DNA of 64,000 nucleotides from Prevotella sp902465605 (GTDB lineage: Bacteria; Bacteroidota; Bacteroidia; Bacteroidales; Bacteroidaceae), in NCBI GenBank assembly GCA_902465605.1, contig CABQNT010000006.1:82420-146419 (forward strand), in the 5' to 3' direction. Shown here one piece after another: positions 27,141 through 35,660 of the stretch (its first letter is position 1; each line of letters opens with the position of its first letter). The notes under the pieces were generated by a model that saw only the letters and a list, made by a program, of their open reading frames with translations, did not search any database and was not told where the DNA came from. The position numbers and the translations under genes were made by a program.

Positions 27141-27488
27141 ATGAAAGAGAAAAACTTATGTAGTAGAATATGTTTTATTTTAAACAAATATTTTAATGCC
27201 GATCCAGACTTTTTTGATAAGTTAGGCTATGTAGCAATTTGGTATTTAGAATATGATAAAAAATGCGATGAACCTTTTCGAGAAATAGGAATTGATAGCA
27301 GTGGAAAAATAATAGTAAAAATGCCCGATGAAAGGAATTACGGTTATTGGGTGGATTCAAACTGTGATTTGCAATTCTTCAAAAAATTCAATATTCAAAT
27401 GATAACAGAACAAGAGTTTAACAATTTATGGAACTCTGTCGATTATGATAGAAAAAAAGGTGAATTTAAACCTGTTCATAGCTTATGA
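27141..27488 (+). CDS. Putative immunity protein after the Rhs fragment
   Basis: 115 aa from ATG 27141. An upstream ATG at 27084 would add residues coded by a DNA repeat that is non-coding elsewhere (25183), so I prefer 27141. The protein is small, acidic and cytosolic, with GYVAIWYLEYDKKCDEPFRE and QNFNNLW-like end (EQEFNNLWNSVDYD). The family is not recognised. Its place directly after an Rhs tip remnant is where immunity genes sit. Confidence 0.6.
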   Translation: MKEKNLCSRICFILNKYFNADPDFFDKLGYVAIWYLEYDKKCDEPFREIGIDSSGKIIVKMPDERNYGYWVDSNCDLQFFKKFNIQMITEQEFNNLWNSVDYDRKKGEFKPVHSL

Positions 27489-27637
27489 CAGGGTGTTCAA
27501 ACAAAACATTCATCCTTGTTTGAAGAGTCGCAAAACATTATTCATGGGATGAAATTCGGATTAAGAAGTTATACCATCGAAGAATAGTTGCTAGAGATTG
27601 TAACGGTAAGTTTGATAAGACAATTCAATAGAAAATT

Positions 27638-28189
27638 ATGAATAAGAACATAAAGATGATTCTCCTGTTAATATTGCTATTTGTAATTTATAGTTGTACT
27701 ACAAATACGGTTAAAAAAGAAAGTCTTTCGGGAAATTCTCAAAAGGATAGTATTTCCACAAAGTATGATGACTCTATTGTAGTGAGGAGCCATGTAGACA
27801 AAATAATAGGAAAGGAATTATCATTATGGATGCATAATAAATCAAATAAACCTATTAGACTGAAAAAAGAATACCAGATACAGGTTCTTGAGGACAGTTC
27901 TTGGCTTACACTTGTAAAAGCACACTTGGATGCAGAGCCATTGATACATCCTAAAGATACTTTAACCGTCAAATTTGATTTAAAGATTCCTGAAGTTAGT
28001 AGAAATCTTTTAAAAGAAAAAATAGGAAGGTGGACATATTCTCACAAAGAGACGTATAGAATTATCAATATCATATATGTTGATAATCCAAAAGACACGT
28101 TACCCATTAAAACGTTATTTAATACTGGTAATCTTAACTTTGTATATGGAGGGAAAAAGCATGGAGTGATAATTACCGAACTCCATTAA
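27638..28189 (+). CDS. Lipoprotein with Ig-like domain, Rhs-linked island
   Basis: 183 aa. Signal sequence MNKNIKMILLLILLFVIYSC with lipobox YSC. A Ser/Lys-rich linker of about 30 residues is followed by a beta-sandwich-like domain (ELSLWMHNKSNKPIRL ... PLIHPKDTLTVKFDLK) and a Gly-rich end. This resembles Ig-like protein families found in Firmicutes and Bacteroidetes lipoproteins. Function unknown. Confidence 0.7.
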   Translation: MNKNIKMILLLILLFVIYSCTTNTVKKESLSGNSQKDSISTKYDDSIVVRSHVDKIIGKELSLWMHNKSNKPIRLKKEYQIQVLEDSSWLTLVKAHLDAEPLIHPKDTLTVKFDLKIPEVSRNLLKEKIGRWTYSHKETYRIINIIYVDNPKDTLPIKTLFNTGNLNFVYGGKKHGVIITELH

Positions 28190-28256
28190 ACAATCATAGT
28201 CGAATGTATTTGCTCCTTTCATTTATTTCTTATCTGAATTTTCAAGAAGAAGCTAA

Positions 28257-29063
28257 TCATTCTTCGATTTCGGACAAACTTCGAACTAAGTTTGCGATGA
28301 AGTGACTGGAGGTTTCGATAGGGGAGTAGTTAATGTATCTCATACTGCGCCTAAGATTACGCCGGAGCACTTTGTTGTTGTTTTGCACAAATCCTGCTTT
28401 GCCTTCTCTGAAATGCCATTCCTTTGTCGTATCGATTTCTGTATGGGTCAGGGTTCTTAAAATCAGAGGATAGGCGTCGCGTTCTACATCCTCTACAAAT
28501 GGAATTTCGTCTTGCTCAAAATTGAAGACCACAATCAGGATGCTTCCCTGCAGTTGTGCCATGCGCTGTAGGTGAAGTTTGGAGAGCCAGGTTTCAAGTT
28601 TGACAAAATCAACCTTGTCACCTCTGGTTCTTAAGTAGCTACCCAGTTCGATGATGCCTCTGACGGAGATGCCTTTGGCTAATATGTGGTTGACGTTAAA
28701 GATAATGATGTCAAGCAGTTGAAGCGTTTCCATGGAAGTATCAATTGCATGTCGCTCGTCGTGCTTGATTTTTTTTAAACGCTTGTTTAACGTGGGATTG
28801 CTGAGATGTGGGTTGGTAAACCATTCCTGTTCATCCTTGTCAGTCATTTCCTGCAAACCAAGTATCAGCTTTTGCGGAATGTGGATGTTGGTGTCATACT
28901 GATGGTTCTTGATGCCTTTCAATGCGATGGACACCACGTTTTGAGATGCTGCCATCTGAAACAGTCGGTTCCATTTGAAGGTCGTCATGGGCTCTAACGT
29001 AACATACTCGTTGAGTGCTCCAGAGCGCAGCAACCGAAAGAAATTACGTTTGATGATATCCAT
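28257..29063 (-). CDS. Protein of unknown function beside the LacI regulator
   Basis: I start at ATG 29063 (MDIIKRNFFRLLRSGAL, 268 aa); the frame is open 23 residues farther but those look non-coding. It is mostly alpha-helical with no signal peptide. The N-terminal part (FFRLLRSGALNE...WNRLFQMAASQNVVSIALKGIKNHQ) recalls the helical start of Prevotella NTP_transf_5 proteins, but the nucleotidyltransferase G-S-x-D-x-D motif is absent. It may be a degenerate member. It lies 108 nt after the LacI-type gene. Confidence 0.55.
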   Translation of the reverse strand: MDIIKRNFFRLLRSGALNEYVTLEPMTTFKWNRLFQMAASQNVVSIALKGIKNHQYDTNIHIPQKLILGLQEMTDKDEQEWFTNPHLSNPTLNKRLKKIKHDERHAIDTSMETLQLLDIIIFNVNHILAKGISVRGIIELGSYLRTRGDKVDFVKLETWLSKLHLQRMAQLQGSILIVVFNFEQDEIPFVEDVERDAYPLILRTLTHTEIDTTKEWHFREGKAGFVQNNNKVLRRNLRRSMRYINYSPIETSSHFIANLVRSLSEIEE

Positions 29064-29171
29064 ATTTGATGACGTGTGAATGAAACCTGATTGATGTCGC
29101 CCCAAGGCGCGTCCACAGTAGCTGTTGGTCAACGCGGCCGTTGCTGATGGGCAAGGGCTGATTTCTTTTTT

Positions 29172-30236
29172 TTACAATTGCGTGCGACGATAAAAGTCCA
29201 TGTTTTCTTTCGTCAACAACTCTATCGGCATGTAGTTTACGGGTTCAACCTTCTTTTTCAGTACGATGGCTTTGAACAGCGTGTCAATGCAGCAGTAGCC
29301 TTGCTGGTAGGCATGCTGAGCGACCAGGAACGACACGCTGCCCTGTCTGAGGCATTCGGCGTTTTTACCCACCATGTCATATCCCATAATTTGGGTGTTT
29401 CTTCTGTTGGTTCTTAACAGAAAGTCGCCCACGATGTGTGCTTTGGAGCCAAAGGTGATGCAATGATGTATTTGAGGGTGCTCATTGAAGAACTTTTCTA
29501 ACCTCAAGTCATAATCTTTTTTGGTGGCCTTCATGGGCAAGCCCAACTCGATGATTTCAATCTCGGGAAAGTGTTCTGACATGTAATGTCTGAATCCCAC
29601 CTCACGATTTTCCTGCTGTTTGCTGGTCACCTTTCCGTCCTTGATGCGCTTCATCAGCACGATTTTTTTCTCTTGGTGGGCTACCATCATCAGAATCCTT
29701 GCCGAGAAATAGCCGCTTTTGAATGAGTCTTGTCCGAAGAAGGAGAGTGGATTCAGTTCGGGCATGTACGAGTCGAGCAGGACGAAGGGGATGTTCAATT
29801 CGTGCAATTGGTCTGTGAACGCTCTGGTCAAGTTGAGTGTTGCCGGAACGATGACCACTCCGTCGGGCTTCTCTTGCAAACAGGTGGCTGCCATCTTTTT
29901 GAACGACTCTTCTTTAAGTCGCTCGTAATAGAGCGTTTTCGTCTCGAGATTGAAGTCGCGTCTGGTTTCTACGGCTTTCTTTGCACCTTCTTCAATTTCC
30001 TCCCAGTAAGTTTCAGATTCATGTTGTGGGATGACGAGATAGAAGGTGTATGACTTGTTGTACGCCAAGGCACTGGCATACACGTTGGGTTGATAATTCA
30101 TCTCCGAGAGTGCTTTCTCCACCTTCTCACGCGCTGTTGGCGAAACGTTGGGGCGTCCATGCAAAACCCTGTCAACCGTTCCAACCGAAACGCCCGCCCG
30201 CTGGGCGATGTCCTTGATTCTGATTTTTTCTGTCAT
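29172..30236 (-). CDS. LacI-family transcriptional regulator
   Basis: 354 aa from ATG 30236. The N-terminal helix-turn-helix IRIKDIAQRAGVSVGTVDRVLHGRPNVS is typical of LacI. It is followed by a periplasmic-binding-protein-like ligand domain (FYLVIPQHESETYWEEIEEGAKKAVE; PDGVVIVPATL; IMGYDMVGKNAECLRQG). It should bind a sugar and control catabolic genes. No obvious sugar operon is directly next to it; the divergent neighbour is the sensor kinase. An inverted repeat GTAAG-TTTA-CTTAC (30282-30295) in its upstream region could be an operator. Confidence 0.88.
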   Translation of the reverse strand: MTEKIRIKDIAQRAGVSVGTVDRVLHGRPNVSPTAREKVEKALSEMNYQPNVYASALAYNKSYTFYLVIPQHESETYWEEIEEGAKKAVETRRDFNLETKTLYYERLKEESFKKMAATCLQEKPDGVVIVPATLNLTRAFTDQLHELNIPFVLLDSYMPELNPLSFFGQDSFKSGYFSARILMMVAHQEKKIVLMKRIKDGKVTSKQQENREVGFRHYMSEHFPEIEIIELGLPMKATKKDYDLRLEKFFNEHPQIHHCITFGSKAHIVGDFLLRTNRRNTQIMGYDMVGKNAECLRQGSVSFLVAQHAYQQGYCCIDTLFKAIVLKKKVEPVNYMPIELLTKENMDFYRRTQL

Positions 30237-30281
30237 ATCACATTTAAAATATGTGCAATCATCGTGTAAGCCGAACACAAC

Positions 30282-30295
30282 GTAAGTTTACTTAC
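30282..30295. promoter_or_regulatory. Possible operator GTAAG-N4-CTTAC
   Basis: An inverted repeat between lacI-type gene and kinase gene, downstream of a minus-strand -7-like box TAATTTTGC (30329-30321). Autoregulation is only a guess. Confidence 0.3.
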
Positions 30296-30424
30296 TTTGT
30301 TGAGGCGCAGTCTATGTGATGCAAAATTACAAAGAATAGTTGTATTGTGCGAAAGCACAGTTGCATATTTTAAGCATAATCAATATTTTCCTTCGTTTTT
30401 CTTCATTTTCAAACAGCAAATGGT

Positions 30425-30432
30425 TATCTTTG
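30425..30432 (+). promoter_or_regulatory. -7 box of the sensor kinase gene
   Basis: TATCTTTG, 27 nt before the ATG at 30460. It rules out the long upstream open frame as coding. Confidence 0.55.
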
Positions 30433-30459
30433 TGTGACAGATTATTTGCCAGCCTAAGC

Positions 30460-33400
30460 ATGTGTCATCAAGAAACAACCAAACGCATCTATTCGGTATT
30501 GCTCACACTTGTCGTTCTCTTGTGTGCGATAGCTTGCTCAGACCCTCACGGTGAAGACGTGGTGGCACTGAACGAAAGAGCGTACCAGTATCGCTATCGC
30601 AATTTGGATAGTACGTCGCTGTATGCAAACCGGGCTATGCAACTGGCTGGCAAACATGGTGATGGCTATGCCGAAGCGCTCAACCATCTGGCGTTTGTCC
30701 ACATGGCAAGAATGGAATATGCCAAGGCAGATTCGCTGCTGTCTGAAGTACGCAAATCGACCAACAATCAAATTGAATTGTTAGTAGCTGACGTTCAGTT
30801 GATGCGGCTTTGCCAACGTTGCTCCAAAAACAAGGACTTTTATGTCTATCGAGAGAGTGCCATGAGGCGTCTGCATCGAATAGAGGAGGAGTACAACAGC
30901 CTGGATGATCACCAAAAACGCCGAATGATTTATGCTGTAAGCGAATTTTATCTCACCACCTCCACCTATTTTTATTATGTGGGTTTGGAAGATTTGTCAA
31001 TCGATGCCATCAACCAAATTAATGTCAACGGCGAGATAGCTCGAGACACCTCCCAACTGTTGAATTACCTGTATAACGTTGGTGCGGGCGGCATCATCCT
31101 CGGTGGCACGCGTGAGGAAATCAACCAAGCCGAGTTTGAGTATCTTACACGATGCTATGTGCTGGCCAAGCAGCATCATTATCCCTATTGGGAGGCCAAC
31201 TCGATGCAGGCCATGAGCGAGCATTTGCAGAGAAAAAAGTACCGAGACAAGTTGATACACGACAATTTGCCATCCATGCAATTCATCAATCCGTACGACA
31301 TGCCCGATTCGTTGTTGGCTGGAAATTTGGCGCAACGTTCGTTGAAAACATTCATTCAATATGGCGACGTTTATCAAATTGCCGGATCGTATCGAACGCT
31401 TGCCGAGTGTTATTGGGAGTTGAAAGATTACAAGTCGGCCTTGATTTGTCTACACAACGCATTGGAAACAAACCATGCCATCAACCAAGCCCCCGACCTG
31501 GTGGCATCTATCCGGGAGCAATTGTCACTGGCTTACTCGGCCATAGATGACAAGCCAAACAGCGATTACAACCGAAATTTATACCTCGACATACAGGAAG
31601 GAACCAGGCAGGACCGGCAGTTGGAGGCCCGCGCTGAACAATTGGATGTGTCATCCAAGCAGTTGAATCGGATGATTCTGGCCATCATCATCACCATCGT
31701 TGTCGTATGCTTGTTGTTGTTTATCTTCTACTACATGAGAAAGAGGAACGACCGACAGGCTTCTACACTGACAAAACTCATGGAACCCCTTGAAAAATGG
31801 AAACATGACAATGAAGAGGCACTTGAGGAAAACCAAGAGAAATTTGAAGAGATTGAGGAAGAAAAGCATGTGCAGCAACTGCACGTTTCCAAGAATAAGA
31901 AGCGTAACCTCGAACAACGAACCAAAGTGTCGCTTGTCAACAGCATCATTCCTTTGATTGATCGGATGTTGCACGAAATACATCAACTCACCAAAAAGAC
32001 CGAGGCGAAGTCCATCAGGGACGATCGGTATACCTATATCGCGGAGTTAGCCGAGCAGATTAATGATTATAACAGCATTTTGACCCATTGGATACAGTTG
32101 CGGCAAGGTGTGTTGAGTTTGAAGATTGAAAGTTTTCCGTTGCAAGATGTCTTTGACCTCTTGTCGCGCAGTCGGATGAGTTTCTCCATCAAAGGCATCG
32201 ATTTGCAGGTAATGCCCACCCAAGCTGTGGTCAAGGCCGACAAGACGCTCACCGTGTTCATGCTAAATACCTTGGCTGACAATGCAAAGAAGTTCACGCC
32301 CTCTGGCGGACAGGTTCGGATAGACAGTAAGGAGGGTGACGACTATGTGGAGATTAGGGTTGAAGATACGGGCATTGGCATGTCTGAACAACAAATTGAA
32401 CACCTGTTCGTAAACAAGCCCATTGTAGACCACACGCTCGAAAGTGTTGACGGCAACCCTCCGCAGCATCGCATCAGCAACGGATTCGGGTTGATGAATT
32501 GCAAAGGAATCATCGACAGATATCGTAAAACCAGTAAGATATTCAACGTCTGCACTATTCGTGCCGAGAGCGTAGAAGGCAAGGGCAGCACGTTCTCCTT
32601 TAGGCTGCCGAAGGGAGTGGCACGTACCATTGCGGTGCTTTGCATGGTGGGTTCGTGTTTCATGAACGTAAACGCAGGTGAGTCGGGAAGTGTGCCGCAC
32701 ACGCCTCATCCGATTGGTCAAGCGGAGGTGGTGCAGGGTGAGTTCATCCCGCAAGCCACTGCTTTTGCCGATAGTGCTTACTTCAGCAACATCCAAGGAA
32801 CTTATCAGAAAGCCCTGTTGTTTGCTGACAGTTGCCTGTATTATCTCAATCGCCATTACCGAACATGCAGACCGCATGGCGTAGATACGATGATCATCAT
32901 GTCAAACAGTACCGCATTGCCAGCAGAAATTAAATGGTTATACGATAGCATTCCAACCAATTACAATGTCATCCTTGGCATCCGAAACGAAAGTGCCGTG
33001 GCCGCATTGGCCCTGCACAAATGGGCCTTGTACGCTTATAACAACAAGGCTTATACGCAGTTGTTCCGCGAACGCAGTGCAGACAGTACGTTAGGCACGT
33101 ACGTTCAAATGATGCAACGTTCAGAAGTCAATAAGAATGTGGCCCTCGTCATCCTTTCATTGATATTCATGCTGATATTCCCCGCCTATTATTTTTTGTA
33201 TGATCGACATCGGGTGTATTATCGGTTCAGCGTTGATCGAATCCAGGAAATCAATCAAACCTTGTTGAGTGAGGCAACCGCCCAGGAGAAATTACAGAAG
33301 ATACAGACGCTTTGGACGTTCAACCGCAGAATGTTGAATACCCGATTTACCAAGCTTAATGCCATCGTCGAGCAAATCATGGATGCGTTACGAGATCGCA

Positions 33401-34014
33401 TTCATGTGGAGGAAGTGCAGACAACCAGTATGGAACTGGCTCAAGACGAATTGCGAAGAACGAGTTACGAAAACGACCAGTTGCACATCAGCAACAGCGT
33501 GTTGGACAATTGCCTTTCAACCTTAAAGCACGAGACGATGTATTATCCTGCTAAAATAGGTGTTTTGGCAGATGGAAAAGACGAAAACCTTCCGGTGTTG
33601 AGCGAGCTTTCTTCTTATTACAAAGACCTGTACATGCTGCTGAGTGCGCAGGCCATGCGGCAGATAGACAATCATGTCAAGGTGGATGACGACATGTTGC
33701 GCTATCTGTTTGACATTTTGAAAGAGCAAAATGGCGGTGAGCTGGTGCTGACTGCTGAAGACAAAGACCCTGTATATTGCCTTATTCATGTGAAGATGAA
33801 CAATCTTCATCTCTCCGATGAACAAGTAGCCGCTCTGTTTACGCCTAATACCGTTGACATGCAGTTCATGCTATGCAGGCAGATTGTTCGTGAGGTAGGA
33901 GAGGCCACCAACGCGCGTGGCTGCGGCATCCAGGCTGTGAAAGATGAGACAGGACGAATAAACATTAATATCACCTTAACGAAAACGATATGGAAGAATT
34001 TAAAATTATCATAG
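30460..34014 (+). CDS. Two-lobed sensor kinase (DUF5112/DUF5113 type)
   Basis: 1184 aa from ATG 30460, with lipoprotein signal ending IAC. Residues about 30-400 look like TPR helices, outside the cytoplasm. A membrane helix (405-428) and a Glu/Lys-rich coiled coil follow. The first cytosolic lobe ends in an HATPase_c domain: N box LNTLADNAKKFTP, G1 DTGIGMS, G2 GFGLMNCKGI (about 584-710). A second hydrophobic stretch near 720 and a helix near 892-915 lead into another cytosolic lobe of DUF5113 type that lacks clear ATP motifs. No standard DHp box with a phospho-His is obvious. It overlaps the response regulator gene by 25 nt, so they are partners. Confidence 0.82.
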   Translation: MCHQETTKRIYSVLLTLVVLLCAIACSDPHGEDVVALNERAYQYRYRNLDSTSLYANRAMQLAGKHGDGYAEALNHLAFVHMARMEYAKADSLLSEVRKSTNNQIELLVADVQLMRLCQRCSKNKDFYVYRESAMRRLHRIEEEYNSLDDHQKRRMIYAVSEFYLTTSTYFYYVGLEDLSIDAINQINVNGEIARDTSQLLNYLYNVGAGGIILGGTREEINQAEFEYLTRCYVLAKQHHYPYWEANSMQAMSEHLQRKKYRDKLIHDNLPSMQFINPYDMPDSLLAGNLAQRSLKTFIQYGDVYQIAGSYRTLAECYWELKDYKSALICLHNALETNHAINQAPDLVASIREQLSLAYSAIDDKPNSDYNRNLYLDIQEGTRQDRQLEARAEQLDVSSKQLNRMILAIIITIVVVCLLLFIFYYMRKRNDRQASTLTKLMEPLEKWKHDNEEALEENQEKFEEIEEEKHVQQLHVSKNKKRNLEQRTKVSLVNSIIPLIDRMLHEIHQLTKKTEAKSIRDDRYTYIAELAEQINDYNSILTHWIQLRQGVLSLKIESFPLQDVFDLLSRSRMSFSIKGIDLQVMPTQAVVKADKTLTVFMLNTLADNAKKFTPSGGQVRIDSKEGDDYVEIRVEDTGIGMSEQQIEHLFVNKPIVDHTLESVDGNPPQHRISNGFGLMNCKGIIDRYRKTSKIFNVCTIRAESVEGKGSTFSFRLPKGVARTIAVLCMVGSCFMNVNAGESGSVPHTPHPIGQAEVVQGEFIPQATAFADSAYFSNIQGTYQKALLFADSCLYYLNRHYRTCRPHGVDTMIIMSNSTALPAEIKWLYDSIPTNYNVILGIRNESAVAALALHKWALYAYNNKAYTQLFRERSADSTLGTYVQMMQRSEVNKNVALVILSLIFMLIFPAYYFLYDRHRVYYRFSVDRIQEINQTLLSEATAQEKLQKIQTLWTFNRRMLNTRFTKLNAIVEQIMDALRDRIHVEEVQTTSMELAQDELRRTSYENDQLHISNSVLDNCLSTLKHETMYYPAKIGVLADGKDENLPVLSELSSYYKDLYMLLSAQAMRQIDNHVKVDDDMLRYLFDILKEQNGGELVLTAEDKDPVYCLIHVKMNNLHLSDEQVAALFTPNTVDMQFMLCRQIVREVGEATNARGCGIQAVKDETGRININITLTKTIWKNLKLS

Positions 34015-34715
34015 TAGAGGATGTTCCTTTGGAACTGAAGGGTACCGAGGGCATCTTTAAAAACGAGATTCCTGAAGCCGAAATCATTGGCACGGCCGAA
34101 AACGAACAAGAGTATTGGCGCTTGATCAAGCAGCAAGTACCTGATTTGGTTTTGTTAGACTTGGGACTTGGTGGCTCCACGACCGTTGGCGTTGAGATAT
34201 GCAGGCAAACGAAACAAAGCTATCCGCAGGTGAAGGTTTTGATTTTTACAGGCGAGATACTGAACGAAAAATTATGGGTCGACGTGCTGGACGCGGGTTG
34301 CGATGGCATCATCTTGAAGAGTGGTGAACTGCTTACGCGTGGCGATGTTGGCAGTGTGATGGCCGGCAAACGCATGGTGTTCAATCAGCCGATATTGAAA
34401 AAAATAGTGGATCGCTTCAAGTTAAGCATCCATAACCAACTGATGCGGCAAGAGGCGCTTGTGAATTATGAGATTGACGAATACGATGAGCGTTTCCTCC
34501 GTCATCTGGCCTTGGGCTATACCAAGGAGCAGATTACGAACTTGCGAGGGATGCCCTTTGGCGTAAAAAGTTTGGAAAAACGACAGAACGAGTTGATACA
34601 AAAGTTCTTTCCCAATGGAAACAGCGGAATTGGAATCAATGCCACCCGACTGGTAGTCAGAGCCATTGAATTGAGAGTGCTTGACATTGATAATTTGCAA
34701 GCCGATGAAGAGTAA
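33990..34715 (+). CDS. Response regulator paired with the two-lobed kinase
   Basis: 241 aa. Receiver domain with acidic pair E10/D11, phosphoacceptor D57 (LVLLDLGLGG), Thr in FTGE and Lys in GIILKSGE. The C-terminal ~100 residues contain a LuxR-like helix-turn-helix pattern (FLRHLALGYTKEQITNLRGMPFGVKSLEKRQNELIQKF), with the family name DUF5932 from memory. It probably binds DNA. The gene begins inside the kinase gene and overlaps the next gene by 11 nt. Confidence 0.82.
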   Translation: MEEFKIIIVEDVPLELKGTEGIFKNEIPEAEIIGTAENEQEYWRLIKQQVPDLVLLDLGLGGSTTVGVEICRQTKQSYPQVKVLIFTGEILNEKLWVDVLDAGCDGIILKSGELLTRGDVGSVMAGKRMVFNQPILKKIVDRFKLSIHNQLMRQEALVNYEIDEYDERFLRHLALGYTKEQITNLRGMPFGVKSLEKRQNELIQKFFPNGNSGIGINATRLVVRAIELRVLDIDNLQADEE

Positions 34716-35301
34716 GGCCTTCGCCATCGTTACGTTCAGCTTAGGAATTGTACAAATTCTGCTCATACTGGTGTCGTGGTTCATCACAGCCACGATGCCC
34801 ATGTCGCCTGTGCGTTCGTTGTTGAGCAGCGAGGGAATCAGATGGTTTTTCGGTCAGTTCACTTACAACCTCGCCTCTCCCTTGCTCGTCTGGCTCATTC
34901 TTGCGGGAATGACGCTGGGCGCATTGAAACAAAGCGGGCTGTCTAAGGCTTTTACACATTCTGCCAGGAAGGAATATCGACAACGTTTCGCACTAAAGTT
35001 GGTCTTGCTCGAACTGGTGATCTTCGCAGGGATTATTGGTTTGTTGACACTCATGCCCCAAGCCATCCTGCTGAGCGTGACCGGTCATTTGTTTCCAAGT
35101 AGTTTTTCTCAAAGTGTCTTTCCGATAGTATGTTTCATGGGTTGTGTGGCATCCGTCACCTTTGGACTGTTAAGCGGTACTTTTCGTTCGCTTACTGATA
35201 TTTTTAATGCTTTGTCAGCCGGGATAAGCTGGCTCTCTCCCTGGCTGGTGGTCTATGTGATGGCTGCCCAACTATACCATTCTTTCTTGTTCGTCTTCTG
35301 A
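34705..35301 (+). CDS. Membrane protein, possibly AbgT-like half
   Basis: 198 aa from ATG 34705 (MKSKAFAIVTFSLG). About five hydrophobic helices. The segment SPVRSLLSSEGIRWFFGQFTYNL is similar, from memory, to the start of AbgT p-aminobenzoyl-glutamate transporters, which are twice as long. It may be a half-size relative or a partner of the two-component pair. It overlaps the regulator gene by 11 nt, so all three are one unit. Confidence 0.65.
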   Translation: MKSKAFAIVTFSLGIVQILLILVSWFITATMPMSPVRSLLSSEGIRWFFGQFTYNLASPLLVWLILAGMTLGALKQSGLSKAFTHSARKEYRQRFALKLVLLELVIFAGIIGLLTLMPQAILLSVTGHLFPSSFSQSVFPIVCFMGCVASVTFGLLSGTFRSLTDIFNALSAGISWLSPWLVVYVMAAQLYHSFLFVF

Positions 35302-35345
35302 TCTATCTCATACCACATTTTGTGGAAAAGATAGGGGAACGATAC

Positions 35346-35543
35346 GGGCTGCAAGCCCAAAAACTTTTAGCCCAAGGCAACGCCCTAAGTAAACGTGTGA
35401 TAATATGTATGCTCTAAAGGGGCAAAAGCAATCGGTTATCATTGTATTTCGATTGCTTTTGCCCCCGTAGGTCATAGCTTTTTCAACGCATTCAATCCCA
35501 GGGTGTTACCCTAGGCCGAAAAGTTTTTAGGACTTGCAGCCCG
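35346..35543. repeat. MITE-like palindromic element, copy 1
   Basis: About 198 bp with inverted ends: GGGCTGCAAGCCC...GCCCAAGGCAACGCCCT at the left, GGTGTTACCCTAGGCC...GACTTGCAGCCCG at the right. The centre is a second inverted pair, GGGGCAAAAGCAATCG against CGATTGCTTTTGCCCC. Related copies are at 57475-57683 and, partial, 57111-57195. Confidence 0.75.
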
Positions 35544-35660
35544 TAGGGTGTCGCGTTAACCAACCAGAAAAAGACATGGTTGGTTATCGATGTTTTACAT
35601 CCTTTTCGTGAAAAAGTGACAAAAGTAAGTAGAGTGGGGCGGGAGTGTCGAGCCATACTC

